22,489 nucleotides of DNA from an uncultured Flavobacteriaceae bacterium (lineage in GTDB: Bacteria; Bacteroidota; Bacteroidia; Flavobacteriales; Flavobacteriaceae): the NCBI GenBank assembly GCA_913020685.1, contig CAJWAY010000009.1, positions 1 to 22,489 of the forward strand, in the 5' to 3' direction. The translations under genes and the position numbers were made by a program. Numbering within the stretch: the stretch's first letter is position 1; each line of letters opens with the position of its first letter. Under the pieces are notes generated by a model, which was not told where the DNA came from, did no database searches, and worked only from the letters and a program-made list of their open reading frames with translations. This document shows, one piece after another, positions 1 to 8,166 of this stretch.

Positions 1-13
1 AAAATTTATTAAC

Positions 14-40
14 AATGTGGTAGAAAGTGGTAAAAAGTGG
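14..40 (+). promoter_or_regulatory. MraZ operator: three 10-bp-spaced AAAGTGG-like boxes
   Basis: Three near-identical boxes, AATGTGG (14-20), AAAGTGG (24-30) and AAAGTGG (34-40), are separated by exactly 3 bases, giving a 10-bp period, one helical turn. MraZ is known to bind short direct repeats of this type in front of its own operon (TGG-containing repeats in E. coli, AAAGTG-N3 repeats in Mollicutes). The array sits 43 bases before the mraZ start and immediately upstream of the -7 box, where the -33 element would be expected, so bound MraZ would probably block RNA polymerase. More copies could lie left of the window. The binding role is inferred from position and repeat form. Confidence 0.8.
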
Positions 41-51
41 TAAAATTACTT

Positions 52-59
52 TATATTTG
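52..59 (+). promoter_or_regulatory. Putative Bacteroidota -7 promoter box of the dcw operon
   Basis: TATATTTG fits the Bacteroidota sigma-ABfr -7 consensus TAnnTTTG exactly. Transcription would start around 64-68, leaving a leader of only about 15-20 bases before the mraZ ATG at 83. No convincing TTG-type -33 element is visible at the usual spacing; that stretch is occupied by the MraZ boxes. It is the only promoter-like element I find for the whole plus-strand operon. Confidence 0.55.
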
Positions 60-82
60 AAATTAATTGAACTTAAAACATT

Positions 83-550
83 ATGCAGCATTTTATCGGT
101 TCATATGAATGTAAGGCCGACACAAAGGGGCGTATAATGCTCCCAGCTGCTTTGAAAAAACAACTTTCAAATCATCTCAATAAAAGTTTTGTTATAAAAA
201 GAGCAGTTTTCAACACCTGTTTAGAACTGTATCCCTTGGATCAATGGCAAGGATTGATGGAAAAAGTAAATAAGCTCAATCGCTTTAATAAGAAAAATAA
301 TGACTTTATCAGGCGATTTACTGCTGGGGTTAAATTGTTGGAGATAGATACAACTGGAAGGTTGTTGATTCCGAAAGATTTAACAAACCACGCCAAAATT
401 TCCAAGGAAGTAGTTGTTTCGTCTGTAGTGAACATCTTGGAGATCTGGGATAAAGGTTTATATGAAAAAGCCATAGACGAGGCAACCACAGATTTTGCTG
501 CTTTAGCAGAGGAAGTAATGGGAGATCAAAATGAAGATAATTTATCATAA
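83..550 (+). CDS. mraZ: Transcriptional regulator MraZ
   Basis: MraZ is a DNA-binding protein of the SpoVT/AbrB-like fold that represses its own division and cell-wall operon; it forms ring-shaped oligomers in the cytoplasm. Two tandem half-domains are visible: the first contains DTKGRIMLPAAL (about residues 13-24), the second DTTGRLLIPKDL (about 89-100) followed by the EIWDKGLYE stretch, both matching the family's D-x-x-GR-x-x-x-P pattern. Length 155 aa is normal for Bacteroidota (E. coli 152). It is the first gene of the dcw cluster, preceded by its probable operator (14-40), and its last 20 bases overlap the rsmH start. The ATG at 83 places the conserved FIGSYE stretch right at the N-terminus, as usual. 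Confidence 0.96.
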   Translation: MQHFIGSYECKADTKGRIMLPAALKKQLSNHLNKSFVIKRAVFNTCLELYPLDQWQGLMEKVNKLNRFNKKNNDFIRRFTAGVKLLEIDTTGRLLIPKDLTNHAKISKEVVVSSVVNILEIWDKGLYEKAIDEATTDFAALAEEVMGDQNEDNLS

Positions 551-1433
551 ACCTGTCATGCTCGAAGAGGCTATTCAGGGATTGAAAATCGATCCCGATG
601 GGGTTTATGTCGATGTTACATTTGGTGGGGGTGGTCATTCTAGAGCTATCCTTCAAAATCTCTCCAGCAGAGGAAAACTATTTGCATTCGATCAGGATAA
701 AGCGGCTCAAGAAAATTTCATCTCAGACGATAGATTCAATTTGATTGATGGAAACTTTTCCCAAATCAAAAGGCATTTGAAATTTTATGGCATCACTAAT
801 GTAGATGGTATCCTGGCTGATTTTGGAGTCTCTTCTTACCAATTTGAAAAAGGATCAAGAGGTTTTTCCAGTAGATTGAAAGGACCATTGGACATGAGGA
901 TGAACACTGAAAGTAGATTAACTGCCCGTGAGGTAATTAATGAATACAGTCCAGAGGAGCTCTATCAAATTTTCAAGAATTATGGTGAGTTACGTAATGC
1001 AAAAAAATTGGCTGATCATATTGTCAAAGAAAGATCAAAAACCCCCATAGAAACCACGGATGGATTGGTCAATTTATTGACTCCAAAGTTACCCAAGCAT
1101 ATTTTTAATAAACTTATTGCACAAGTATTTCAAGCTGTCAGAATTGAGGTCAATGAAGAGTTAGATGTTATCAAATCCTTTTTGGAGCAATCTATTGAAG
1201 TATTGAGTATTGGAGGAAGATTAGCATGTATCTCATATCATTCTTTGGAAGATCGATTGGTTAAAGTGTTTATCAGAGAGGGCAATTTTGCAGGTAAAGC
1301 AGAATCAGATCTCTATGGCAACAGAAACCTTCCATTTAAAAAGGTGGGGAATTTACAGATTCCTTCTAAAAAAGAAATTATGGATAACAATAGGTCCAGA
1401 AGTGGTAAACTTAGAATTGCAGAGAGAATATGA
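531..1433 (+). CDS. rsmH: 16S rRNA (cytosine(1402)-N(4))-methyltransferase RsmH (MraW)
   Basis: RsmH methylates N4 of C1402 in 16S rRNA, near the ribosomal P site, using S-adenosylmethionine. The family opening HKPVML (6-11) and SAM-binding loop GGGGHS (32-37) are present, followed by the acidic FDQD motif (around 53-56), DFGVSS (around 97-102) and the C-terminal SYHSLEDRLVK block (about 235-245). At 300 aa it is a normal family length. The ATG at 531 overlaps mraZ by 20 bases and the stop overlaps the next start as ATGA, so translation is probably coupled on both sides. The position directly after mraZ is the canonical dcw arrangement. Confidence 0.96.
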   Translation: MKIIYHKPVMLEEAIQGLKIDPDGVYVDVTFGGGGHSRAILQNLSSRGKLFAFDQDKAAQENFISDDRFNLIDGNFSQIKRHLKFYGITNVDGILADFGVSSYQFEKGSRGFSSRLKGPLDMRMNTESRLTAREVINEYSPEELYQIFKNYGELRNAKKLADHIVKERSKTPIETTDGLVNLLTPKLPKHIFNKLIAQVFQAVRIEVNEELDVIKSFLEQSIEVLSIGGRLACISYHSLEDRLVKVFIREGNFAGKAESDLYGNRNLPFKKVGNLQIPSKKEIMDNNRSRSGKLRIAERI

Positions 1434-1741
1434 AAAAATTGTTATCAATCTTGAAAATGGATTTTTTGGTCAATGATAATGACTTTAAGAATTGGCGCGT
1501 GATTCTTTTTTTATCAGTCCTATCTCTTATCATGATTGCGAGTGGTCACGCTGCTGATAGAAAAATTTTTCACATCGCCCAATTGAGCGATGATTTGAAA
1601 ATGTTAAAAAGCCAATTTGTCGAACAACGGACTGTCTTAATGAATTTAAAAATGGAAACTAAAATCATTAAAGAGTTGGGTCCTTTAGGCGTTGGCCCTG
1701 CAAAATCCCCACCCATTAAAATCATTGTAAAACAAAATTAA
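1430..1741 (+). CDS. ftsL: FtsL-like small bitopic division protein
   Basis: This 103-aa protein has a short cytoplasmic N-terminus, one membrane segment (about residues 23-41, WRVILFLSVLSLIMIAS) and a periplasmic part with heptad-like leucine and hydrophobic spacing (about 48-85), ending in a proline-rich basic tail. That is the architecture of FtsL, the divisome protein that pairs with the DivIC/FtsB and FtsQ partners. FtsL sequences diverge strongly, so the call rests mainly on size, topology and its exact place between rsmH and ftsI, where Bacteroidota carry their FtsL-like gene. The start overlaps the rsmH stop (ATGA), and the stop lies 2 bases before ftsI. Confidence 0.75.
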   Translation: MKKLLSILKMDFLVNDNDFKNWRVILFLSVLSLIMIASGHAADRKIFHIAQLSDDLKMLKSQFVEQRTVLMNLKMETKIIKELGPLGVGPAKSPPIKIIVKQN

Positions 1742-1743
1742 CA

Positions 1744-3735
1744 ATGGAAAGTAAAAAGAAAAATATAATGAATCGAAGTTATTTGGTTGCTTTTGGCTTG
1801 ATGCTGTTTTCTTTTTTACTAATCGCCAAGCTGTTTCACATTCAGTTTGCTGAAGGCGATAAATATCGAGAAATAGCACTAAAAAGAAACCTTAAGAAAG
1901 ATATTCTCCAGCCCAGTAGGGGGAATATTTTTTCTGATGACGGAAGTATTTTGGCTACATCAATGGCACGTTACGAAGTAAGGTGGGATGCGGCTGTTCC
2001 TTCCAAAGCAATGTATCTAAAGCATAAAAAGGGTTTGGTTGATGGTTTATCTGAGATATTAAATATTCAAAAAAATTCTATTTCTAGAAAACTCGACAAA
2101 GCCGTAAGGGATCAAAATAGGTATTTACTAATTGCAAGGGGTTTAACATATTCAAAGCAAAAAGAAATCAAACAATTACCTCTTTTTAAACGTCCCTCAT
2201 ATTCGGGTGGCTTGATCATTGAACATAAAATGATGAGAGAACACCCATTAGGTAAAATGGCTGAGAGGACTGTTGGTAGGATCATAGCGGAACAAAAAGG
2301 TAGTTTTAAACGCGTTGGATTGGAGGGTGCTTTCAGTCAATATCTTGAAGGGGAAGCCGGTCAAAGGCTTAAGCAAAAAATAGCCGGGGGACAATGGAAA
2401 CCGATCAATGATGTCAATGAAAAAGAACCTACAGAGGGATACAATGTACATACTACGATGAATATCAACATTCAAGACATCGCTCACAGTGCCCTTTTGG
2501 AGCAACTGGAAAAGTTCAAAGCAGACCATGGTACTGTAGTTGTAATGGAAACTCAAACTGGGAAGATAAAAGCAATTGCCAATTTGGGTAAAACGAAAGT
2601 AGACACCTACTTTGAAAAACTCAATTATGCGGTAGGCGAGGCTCATGAGCCAGGCTCTACCTTTAAGCTTATGGCCATGGTTGCTGCCCTGGAGGATAAA
2701 GTGGTAGATGAAAATACAATAATTTCTACAGGCACCGGTGAACTTACCTTTTTTAGAAAGTACAAAGTTCGAGATTCCAAAAAAGGAGGGTATGGAAACA
2801 TAACTGCTGCAAAGGTTTTTGAGGTGTCCTCCAATACCGGTATGGTCAAAATCATCCATGACAATTATGGTAAAAACCCCAAAAAGTTTGTCAATCGATT
2901 GTATAATATGGGAATCAATAAGTCTTTAGGTTTACCTATTCATGGGGAAGGAAAGCCTAAAATTCCTCATCCCGATGATAAAAAGGAGTGGGACCAACTG
3001 GATTTACCTTGGATGGCATATGGCTATGGTGTCTCACTTACCCCTCTCCAAACTCTTACTTTTTATAATGCCATTGCCAATAATGGAGAGATGGTAAAGC
3101 CAAGATTTATTGAAAAAATTGAATCTTTTGGCCAAAGCCCAGATCAAACTTTTGGTAAGATCATATTGAATCCCTCTATCTGTTCTAAGTCTACTGTTGA
3201 TAAAGTAAAAAAAATGATGTTCAATGTAGTGGATAAAAAATGGGGAACTGCCCACAACATTAAAGACAAAGACCTTAGTCTTGCTGGTAAAACAGGGACC
3301 TGTCAAGTAGATTACAATAAGAAAGATTCAGAGGTGCAATATGTGGCTACTTTCGTAGGGTATTTTCCGGCTGAGGAGCCCAAATATTCATGTATAGTAG
3401 TCATCCATAAACCTGATAAAAAATTGGGTTACTATGGCTCCACTGTGGCGGCACCTGTATTTAAGAAAATAGCTAATAAAATTCACAATGACTTGCCCAA
3501 AACAATTCATATTCAATTAGATCAAGTCAATCAATTGTCCTCAACTAAAAATAATATTACAACAACAAAGGGAATCATTCCCGATTTAAAAGGAATGACT
3601 CTAATGGAAGCTTTATCAATTTTAGAGCCTATGGGGCTGAAAGTTGAGATCAAAGGTAAAGGCAAAGTCAGAAAACAGTCTCCCAGGGCAGGAGCAAGTT
3701 TTAAAATCAATGAAAAAATCACCTTAGAGCTATGA
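1744..3735 (+). CDS. ftsI: Septal peptidoglycan transpeptidase FtsI (class B PBP) with C-terminal PASTA domain
   Basis: This is a class B penicillin-binding protein that crosslinks septal peptidoglycan in the periplasm with FtsW. An N-terminal anchor (about residues 12-30) is followed by the dimerisation/pedestal domain (about 50-240, with PSRGNIF) and the transpeptidase domain carrying all three active-site motifs: S305-T-F-K308, S362-S-N364 and K516-T-G518. The C-terminal 55 residues (from IIPDLKGMTLMEALSIL) form one PASTA domain, as in SpoVD/PBP2x-type proteins and typical of Bacteroidota FtsI. Length 663 aa is normal for this lineage. The ATG at 1744 gives a complete anchor; a second ATG at 1768 is possible. 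The stop overlaps the next gene's ATG. Confidence 0.95.
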   Translation: MESKKKNIMNRSYLVAFGLMLFSFLLIAKLFHIQFAEGDKYREIALKRNLKKDILQPSRGNIFSDDGSILATSMARYEVRWDAAVPSKAMYLKHKKGLVDGLSEILNIQKNSISRKLDKAVRDQNRYLLIARGLTYSKQKEIKQLPLFKRPSYSGGLIIEHKMMREHPLGKMAERTVGRIIAEQKGSFKRVGLEGAFSQYLEGEAGQRLKQKIAGGQWKPINDVNEKEPTEGYNVHTTMNINIQDIAHSALLEQLEKFKADHGTVVVMETQTGKIKAIANLGKTKVDTYFEKLNYAVGEAHEPGSTFKLMAMVAALEDKVVDENTIISTGTGELTFFRKYKVRDSKKGGYGNITAAKVFEVSSNTGMVKIIHDNYGKNPKKFVNRLYNMGINKSLGLPIHGEGKPKIPHPDDKKEWDQLDLPWMAYGYGVSLTPLQTLTFYNAIANNGEMVKPRFIEKIESFGQSPDQTFGKIILNPSICSKSTVDKVKKMMFNVVDKKWGTAHNIKDKDLSLAGKTGTCQVDYNKKDSEVQYVATFVGYFPAEEPKYSCIVVIHKPDKKLGYYGSTVAAPVFKKIANKIHNDLPKTIHIQLDQVNQLSSTKNNITTTKGIIPDLKGMTLMEALSILEPMGLKVEIKGKGKVRKQSPRAGASFKINEKITLEL

Positions 3736-4136
3736 AAAGAATTTTAGTAATCCTACTACTTTTTTTGATCAATATCTCTCATTCTCAAGAAAGATCTGAA
3801 ACAATCAAATCATTATCAAATCGGGATTTTAAAATTTATATGGGCCTTGAAAAAAATATTGTTTTTTTTGAGTTTTGTGACCCCTATGAATTATCTAAAT
3901 GCGATATAAAGATCATATCATTTGATTTAAGAGGTATAGTAAAATTGTTAGATAAAAATCTGCCAACCGGAACAACTTCTGTTTTGGGTAATGGGAAAAT
4001 AATAAAAACAAAAAATGGAAATTTATCACTTGCCTCATTTCAAGGTGTAATATCTGAAAAGGTTAATTATAAAAAATTAGTATTCGCTTTAAGGTATGTT
4101 TTTTTCAACAAAGTTATTTTAAAAAATCTGTCTTGA
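3732..4136 (+). CDS. Small exported protein of unknown function inside the dcw cluster
   Basis: I do not recognise this 134-aa protein. It begins with a clear Sec signal peptide (MKRILVILLLFLINISHS, likely cut after residue 18), so it should be periplasmic or outer-membrane associated; no lipobox cysteine is present at the cleavage site. The mature part is about 116 residues with two cysteines (in FCDPYELSKCD, around residues 48-58), a possible disulfide, and no other membrane segment. It is embedded in the operon: its ATG overlaps the ftsI stop (ATGA) and its TGA overlaps the TTG start of murE. A hand count gives about 26% GC, visibly lower than sampled neighbouring stretches (mostly 35% or more). 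In the usual Bacteroidota order murE follows ftsI directly, so this looks like a lineage-specific insertion. Expression looks likely from coupling; function is open. Confidence 0.75.
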   Translation: MKRILVILLLFLINISHSQERSETIKSLSNRDFKIYMGLEKNIVFFEFCDPYELSKCDIKIISFDLRGIVKLLDKNLPTGTTSVLGNGKIIKTKNGNLSLASFQGVISEKVNYKKLVFALRYVFFNKVILKNLS

Positions 4137-5593
4137 GAAAGTTAAAAGAAATATTATACAAAGTGGCTATCGATGGAATTTCAGGTTCAACAGATTTAGA
4201 TGTCAATCTTATTTCTATTGACTCAAGGAATATTAAACACGGTAACATGTATGTTGCTATTAAGGGTACCAAAGAAGATGGACATGATTTCATTGATCAA
4301 TCGATAGCCGCTGGGGCCCAATCAATAATCTGTGAGGTCCTTCCCAAAACTTTAGCAGAAGGGGTTGTATATATTAAGGTTGACGATGCCAGAGAGGCGT
4401 TGGCCTGGCTAGCTGCCAATTTTTATGACAATCCCTCCTCCCAATTACAGCTTATCGGAATTACCGGTACCAATGGAAAAACATCTATTGCCAAATTATT
4501 ATTCGATCTCTTTAAATACAAAAAACTAAATGCAGGACTTATATCTACGGTAGCGATCCAATACAGTGACCTTGAGTTTAAGGCAACTCACACTACCCCA
4601 GATCCGCTTATAATAAATAGACATCTCAGCGATATGGTTGAACAGGGGGTTGAACACTGTTTTATGGAAGTTTCATCTCATGGGATTGACCAAAAAAGAG
4701 TAACAGGGCTACAATTTCAGGGCGCTATTTTTTCCAATCTTACTCATGATCATTTGGATTATCACAGCACCTTTAAGGCCTATAGGGATTCCAAAAAAAT
4801 GCTTTTTGACAGTCTTACCAATACTGCTTTTGCACTAGTAAACTCTGACGATAAAAATGCCAAAGTGATGGTGCAGAATTGTAAAGCTAAAATCTATACC
4901 TATGCCTTGCATCGTTATGCTGACTATTCGGCACAGGTATTGGAAAGCCAATTTAAAGGTATGCTATTAAAAATTAATCAAAACGAAATTTGGACGCAAA
5001 TGTTTGGTGAATTTAACGCCTACAATATTCTTGCAGTATACGCAACCACTCAACTGCTCGGACATGACAAATGGGATAGTTTAAAATCTATCAGCCAACT
5101 GAAAAATGTTCCTGGAAGGTTCCAAACTTTTGAATCACCAAACAAAATAATGGTTGTTGTAGACTATGCCCATACGCCCGATGCACTTAGAAATGTATTG
5201 ACAACCATCAACAAAATTAGAACACAAAATGAAAATTTAATCACGGTGGTGGGTTGTGGAGGTAATAGAGATCAAGAAAAAAGGCCAATGATGGGAGCTA
5301 TTACGGCTGAATTTAGTACAAAAGTCCTTTTTACATCTGATAACCCCCGTTATGAAGATCCGGAAAGTATTATCGAACAAATGAGTGAGGGAGTTGACCC
5401 GGTGTATTTTAAGAAAATAATTAGTATAACTGATCGAAAAGAGGCCATAAAAGCGGCTTATCAATTGTCACAACCTGGAGATGTTGTTCTCATAGCTGGA
5501 AAAGGGCACGAAAAATACCAGGAGGTAAAAGGCGAAAAGATCCCATTTGAAGATTATAAAATTGCCCAAGATATATTTTCTAAAATTCCATAA
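4133..5593 (+). CDS. murE: UDP-N-acetylmuramoyl-L-alanyl-D-glutamate--2,6-diaminopimelate ligase MurE (TTG start)
   Basis: MurE adds the third residue of the peptidoglycan stem peptide in the cytoplasm using ATP. The Mur-ligase P-loop TGTNGKT is at 111-117 (K116), the central domain has the HTTPDPL and SSHGIDQKR stretches, and the C-terminal domain has D403-N-P-R406. DNPR is the known marker for meso-diaminopimelate rather than lysine specificity, so the envelope should contain mDAP. Length 486 aa is normal. The start is a TTG at 4133 overlapping the TGA of the preceding gene; it places LKEILYKVAI at the N-terminus where family members begin, and the next in-frame ATG (residue 39) would remove conserved N-terminal sequence. 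A TTG start together with coupling suggests tuned translation. Confidence 0.96.
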   Translation: MRKLKEILYKVAIDGISGSTDLDVNLISIDSRNIKHGNMYVAIKGTKEDGHDFIDQSIAAGAQSIICEVLPKTLAEGVVYIKVDDAREALAWLAANFYDNPSSQLQLIGITGTNGKTSIAKLLFDLFKYKKLNAGLISTVAIQYSDLEFKATHTTPDPLIINRHLSDMVEQGVEHCFMEVSSHGIDQKRVTGLQFQGAIFSNLTHDHLDYHSTFKAYRDSKKMLFDSLTNTAFALVNSDDKNAKVMVQNCKAKIYTYALHRYADYSAQVLESQFKGMLLKINQNEIWTQMFGEFNAYNILAVYATTQLLGHDKWDSLKSISQLKNVPGRFQTFESPNKIMVVVDYAHTPDALRNVLTTINKIRTQNENLITVVGCGGNRDQEKRPMMGAITAEFSTKVLFTSDNPRYEDPESIIEQMSEGVDPVYFKKIISITDRKEAIKAAYQLSQPGDVVLIAGKGHEKYQEVKGEKIPFEDYKIAQDIFSKIP

Positions 5594-5596
5594 CCC

Positions 5597-6820
5597 ATGA
5601 TGTATTATTTATTCGAATTTTTAGAACAAAAGTTTCAATTTCCTGGAGCGACCCTTTTTCAATTTTTATCTTTCAGGGCTTCAGTGGCTATCATCCTTTC
5701 TTCTGCATTTACATTAATTTACGGTAGGATCATTATTCGATTTCTGAAAGCAAAGCAGATTGGAGAATCTGTAAGAGATTTGGGATTAGATGGACAAAAT
5801 GAAAAAGCAGGAACTCCCACTATGGGGGGAATTATAGTCATCTTGGCTACATTAATACCTGTTTTTCTCCTGGCTCAATTGGATAACGTTTACATCCAAC
5901 TTCTCATTATCAGCACACTTTCAATGGGAGCCATAGGTTTAATTGATGATTACATCAAGATATTTAAAAAAGATAAAGACGGCCTTAAGGGAAAATTTAA
6001 AGTTGCTGGGCAATTGTTTTTAGGAGTAGTGGTAGGATCGGTTTTATATTTTCATCCGGGCGTTACCGTAAAAGAGGAAATCAGAAAGCAAGATTTGGTA
6101 AAAACAACTAGTATTAATGATATTTTTACCCCTGAAAAAAAATCTACCCTTACCTCTATTCCCCTCTTTAAAGATAATGCGTTTGACTATTCAAGTTTAT
6201 TGAGCTGGATTTCTCCTAATCTGAAAAAATACACTTGGATTATTTTCATTCCAATTGTTGTATTCATCATAGTGGCTGTATCTAACGGTGCAAATTTAAC
6301 CGACGGAATCGATGGCCTAGCAGCGGGTTCCTCTGCAATAATGGTATTGGCATTGGGAATATTTGCTTGGGTATCTGGAAACTTGATTTTTTCGGACTAC
6401 CTCAATATCATGTACATTCCCAATGTAGGTGAGGTGGTGATTTTTGTCGCAGCATTCTCAGGAGCGTTAATAGGATTTCTGTGGTTTAATACCTATCCAG
6501 CCACTATATTTTTGGGAGATACTGGAAGCCTTACAATAGGAGGAGTCATTGCGGTAATTGCCTTGATTGTAAGAAAAGAGCTTTTGATTCCACTGCTTTG
6601 TGGCATTTTTTTAGTTGAAAACCTTTCTGTAATAGTACAAGTGGGCTACTTCAAGTACACCCGTAAAAAAACTGGAGTGGGCAAAAGGATTTTAAAAATG
6701 GCTCCATTGCACCATCATTACCAAAAACTAGGGCTACACGAGAGTAAGATTGTTGCTCGATTTTGGATTATAGGAATCTTATTGGCGGTATTGTCCATTG
6801 TAACTCTAAAAATTAGATAA
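5597..6820 (+). CDS. mraY: Phospho-N-acetylmuramoyl-pentapeptide-transferase MraY
   Basis: This integral membrane enzyme transfers phospho-MurNAc-pentapeptide to undecaprenyl phosphate, forming lipid I. The Mg-binding DDYIK (D117-D118), NLTDGIDG (233-240, D236), FLGDTGS and the MAPLHHHYQKLG loop near the C-terminus are all visible, among about ten hydrophobic segments. It is 407 aa, longer than E. coli MraY (360), because of an extra polar stretch between the DDYIK region and the NLTDG segment (about residues 155-205); this insert is usual in Bacteroidota. ATGs at 5597 and 5600 are both possible starts. It lies 3 bases after murE and its TAA shares one base with the murD ATG. Confidence 0.96.
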   Translation: MMYYLFEFLEQKFQFPGATLFQFLSFRASVAIILSSAFTLIYGRIIIRFLKAKQIGESVRDLGLDGQNEKAGTPTMGGIIVILATLIPVFLLAQLDNVYIQLLIISTLSMGAIGLIDDYIKIFKKDKDGLKGKFKVAGQLFLGVVVGSVLYFHPGVTVKEEIRKQDLVKTTSINDIFTPEKKSTLTSIPLFKDNAFDYSSLLSWISPNLKKYTWIIFIPIVVFIIVAVSNGANLTDGIDGLAAGSSAIMVLALGIFAWVSGNLIFSDYLNIMYIPNVGEVVIFVAAFSGALIGFLWFNTYPATIFLGDTGSLTIGGVIAVIALIVRKELLIPLLCGIFLVENLSVIVQVGYFKYTRKKTGVGKRILKMAPLHHHYQKLGLHESKIVARFWIIGILLAVLSIVTLKIR

Positions 6821-8157
6821 TGCTTGATAAGTTAGTCATTTTGGGTGCGGGGGAAAGTGGATGTGGAACAGCCCTACTTGCTAAAAAACAAGGTTGGGAG
6901 GTTTTTGTTTCCGATCATGGAACCATTTCAAAATCTGCTAGAAATACTTTAGACGGTTTGGGAATTGAATGGGAGGAAGAGACCCACACCCTCTCTAAAA
7001 TGCAGGATGCCCAATACATAATAAAAAGTCCCGGGATTCCTGCCAAGAGTCTAATATTAAAATCCCTTAAATCATTAGATATTCCTGTGATTTCAGAGAT
7101 AGAATTTGCTTCAAAATACACCAGTGCAACTCTTATTGGTATTACCGGCAGTAATGGCAAAACTACAACTGCAATGATGACTTATAAGATCTTAAATGAT
7201 GCTGGATATGATGTGGCGCTGGCGGGAAACATTGGAAACAGTTTTGCCAAGGAGGTGGCTGAAAATGAATATCAGTTTTACGTTTTGGAAATCAGCAGTT
7301 TTCAACTTGATGATATTGTCAATTTTGCATCGCACATAGGAGTTATTACCAATATTACATCAGACCATTTAGATAGGTATGATGGCGATTTTTCAGCCTA
7401 TTTAAAATCAAAAATGAGAATCAATGAAAACCAAAATATGCGAGATTTTTTACTCTTTAATGGAGAAGATCCTGAATTATGTAGGGCCGTTCAAAAAATT
7501 AAAACTAAAGCTACACTTCACGAATTTGGGAGCTTTAAAAAAAATATCAATAGCACCTATCTAGAGAATAATAGTATCGTAATAGAAACTCAAAAAATTA
7601 AGACTATGATTAATACTATGGAATTTCCCTTAAAAGGAAGACACAATCTTTTGAATGCAATGGCTGCCTCAACGGTTGCCCATTTATTGGATGTAAGTAA
7701 GGAGACCATTCGCGAGAGTTTACTTAATTTCAAAGGAGCACCTCACCGATTGGAACCAGTCTTAAAGATTCAAAACATCCACTACATCAACGACTCAAAA
7801 GCGACCAATGTTAACGCTGTCTATTTTGCTTTGGAAAGCATGACTGAACCAACTGTTTGGATTGTTGGTGGTGTTGACAAAGGCAACGATTATCAAATCC
7901 TTTATCCATTGGTTAGAGAAAAAGTAAAGGCAATTATTTGCTTGGGAGTTGATAATCAAAAAATCATCAATGCTTTCGAGCCCATCACCGACATTATGGT
8001 AGAAACCCAGTCCATGAAAGAAGCTGTCTTGGTTGCTAAAAAAATTGCTGATAAAAATGACAATGTTTTGCTTTCGCCTGCATGTGCTAGTTTTGACCTA
8101 TTCGAAAATTATGAGGATCGAGGAAATCAATTTAAACAAGCAGTAAGAGAATTGTAG
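6820..8157 (+). CDS. murD: UDP-N-acetylmuramoylalanine--D-glutamate ligase MurD
   Basis: MurD adds D-glutamate to UDP-MurNAc-L-Ala in the cytoplasm with ATP hydrolysis. An N-terminal Rossmann-like nucleotide-sugar domain (ILGAGESG at about 7-14) is followed by the ATPase P-loop ITGSNGKTT (108-116, K114), the LEISSFQL and NITSDHLDRY motifs of the central domain, and the C-terminal ligand-binding domain with NDSKATN and the end motif LLSPACASFDLFENYEDRG, which is diagnostic for MurD. Length 445 aa is normal. The start overlaps the mraY stop by one base (TAATG) and the end is 9 bases before ftsW. Confidence 0.96.
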   Translation: MLDKLVILGAGESGCGTALLAKKQGWEVFVSDHGTISKSARNTLDGLGIEWEEETHTLSKMQDAQYIIKSPGIPAKSLILKSLKSLDIPVISEIEFASKYTSATLIGITGSNGKTTTAMMTYKILNDAGYDVALAGNIGNSFAKEVAENEYQFYVLEISSFQLDDIVNFASHIGVITNITSDHLDRYDGDFSAYLKSKMRINENQNMRDFLLFNGEDPELCRAVQKIKTKATLHEFGSFKKNINSTYLENNSIVIETQKIKTMINTMEFPLKGRHNLLNAMAASTVAHLLDVSKETIRESLLNFKGAPHRLEPVLKIQNIHYINDSKATNVNAVYFALESMTEPTVWIVGGVDKGNDYQILYPLVREKVKAIICLGVDNQKIINAFEPITDIMVETQSMKEAVLVAKKIADKNDNVLLSPACASFDLFENYEDRGNQFKQAVREL

Positions 8158-8166
8158 AAAAGTAAA

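Noticed and set aside
2248..2859. 203-codon open frame on the minus strand inside ftsI
   Set aside because: Fully antisense to the conserved transpeptidase gene, with no recognisable protein features; a shadow of codon bias.
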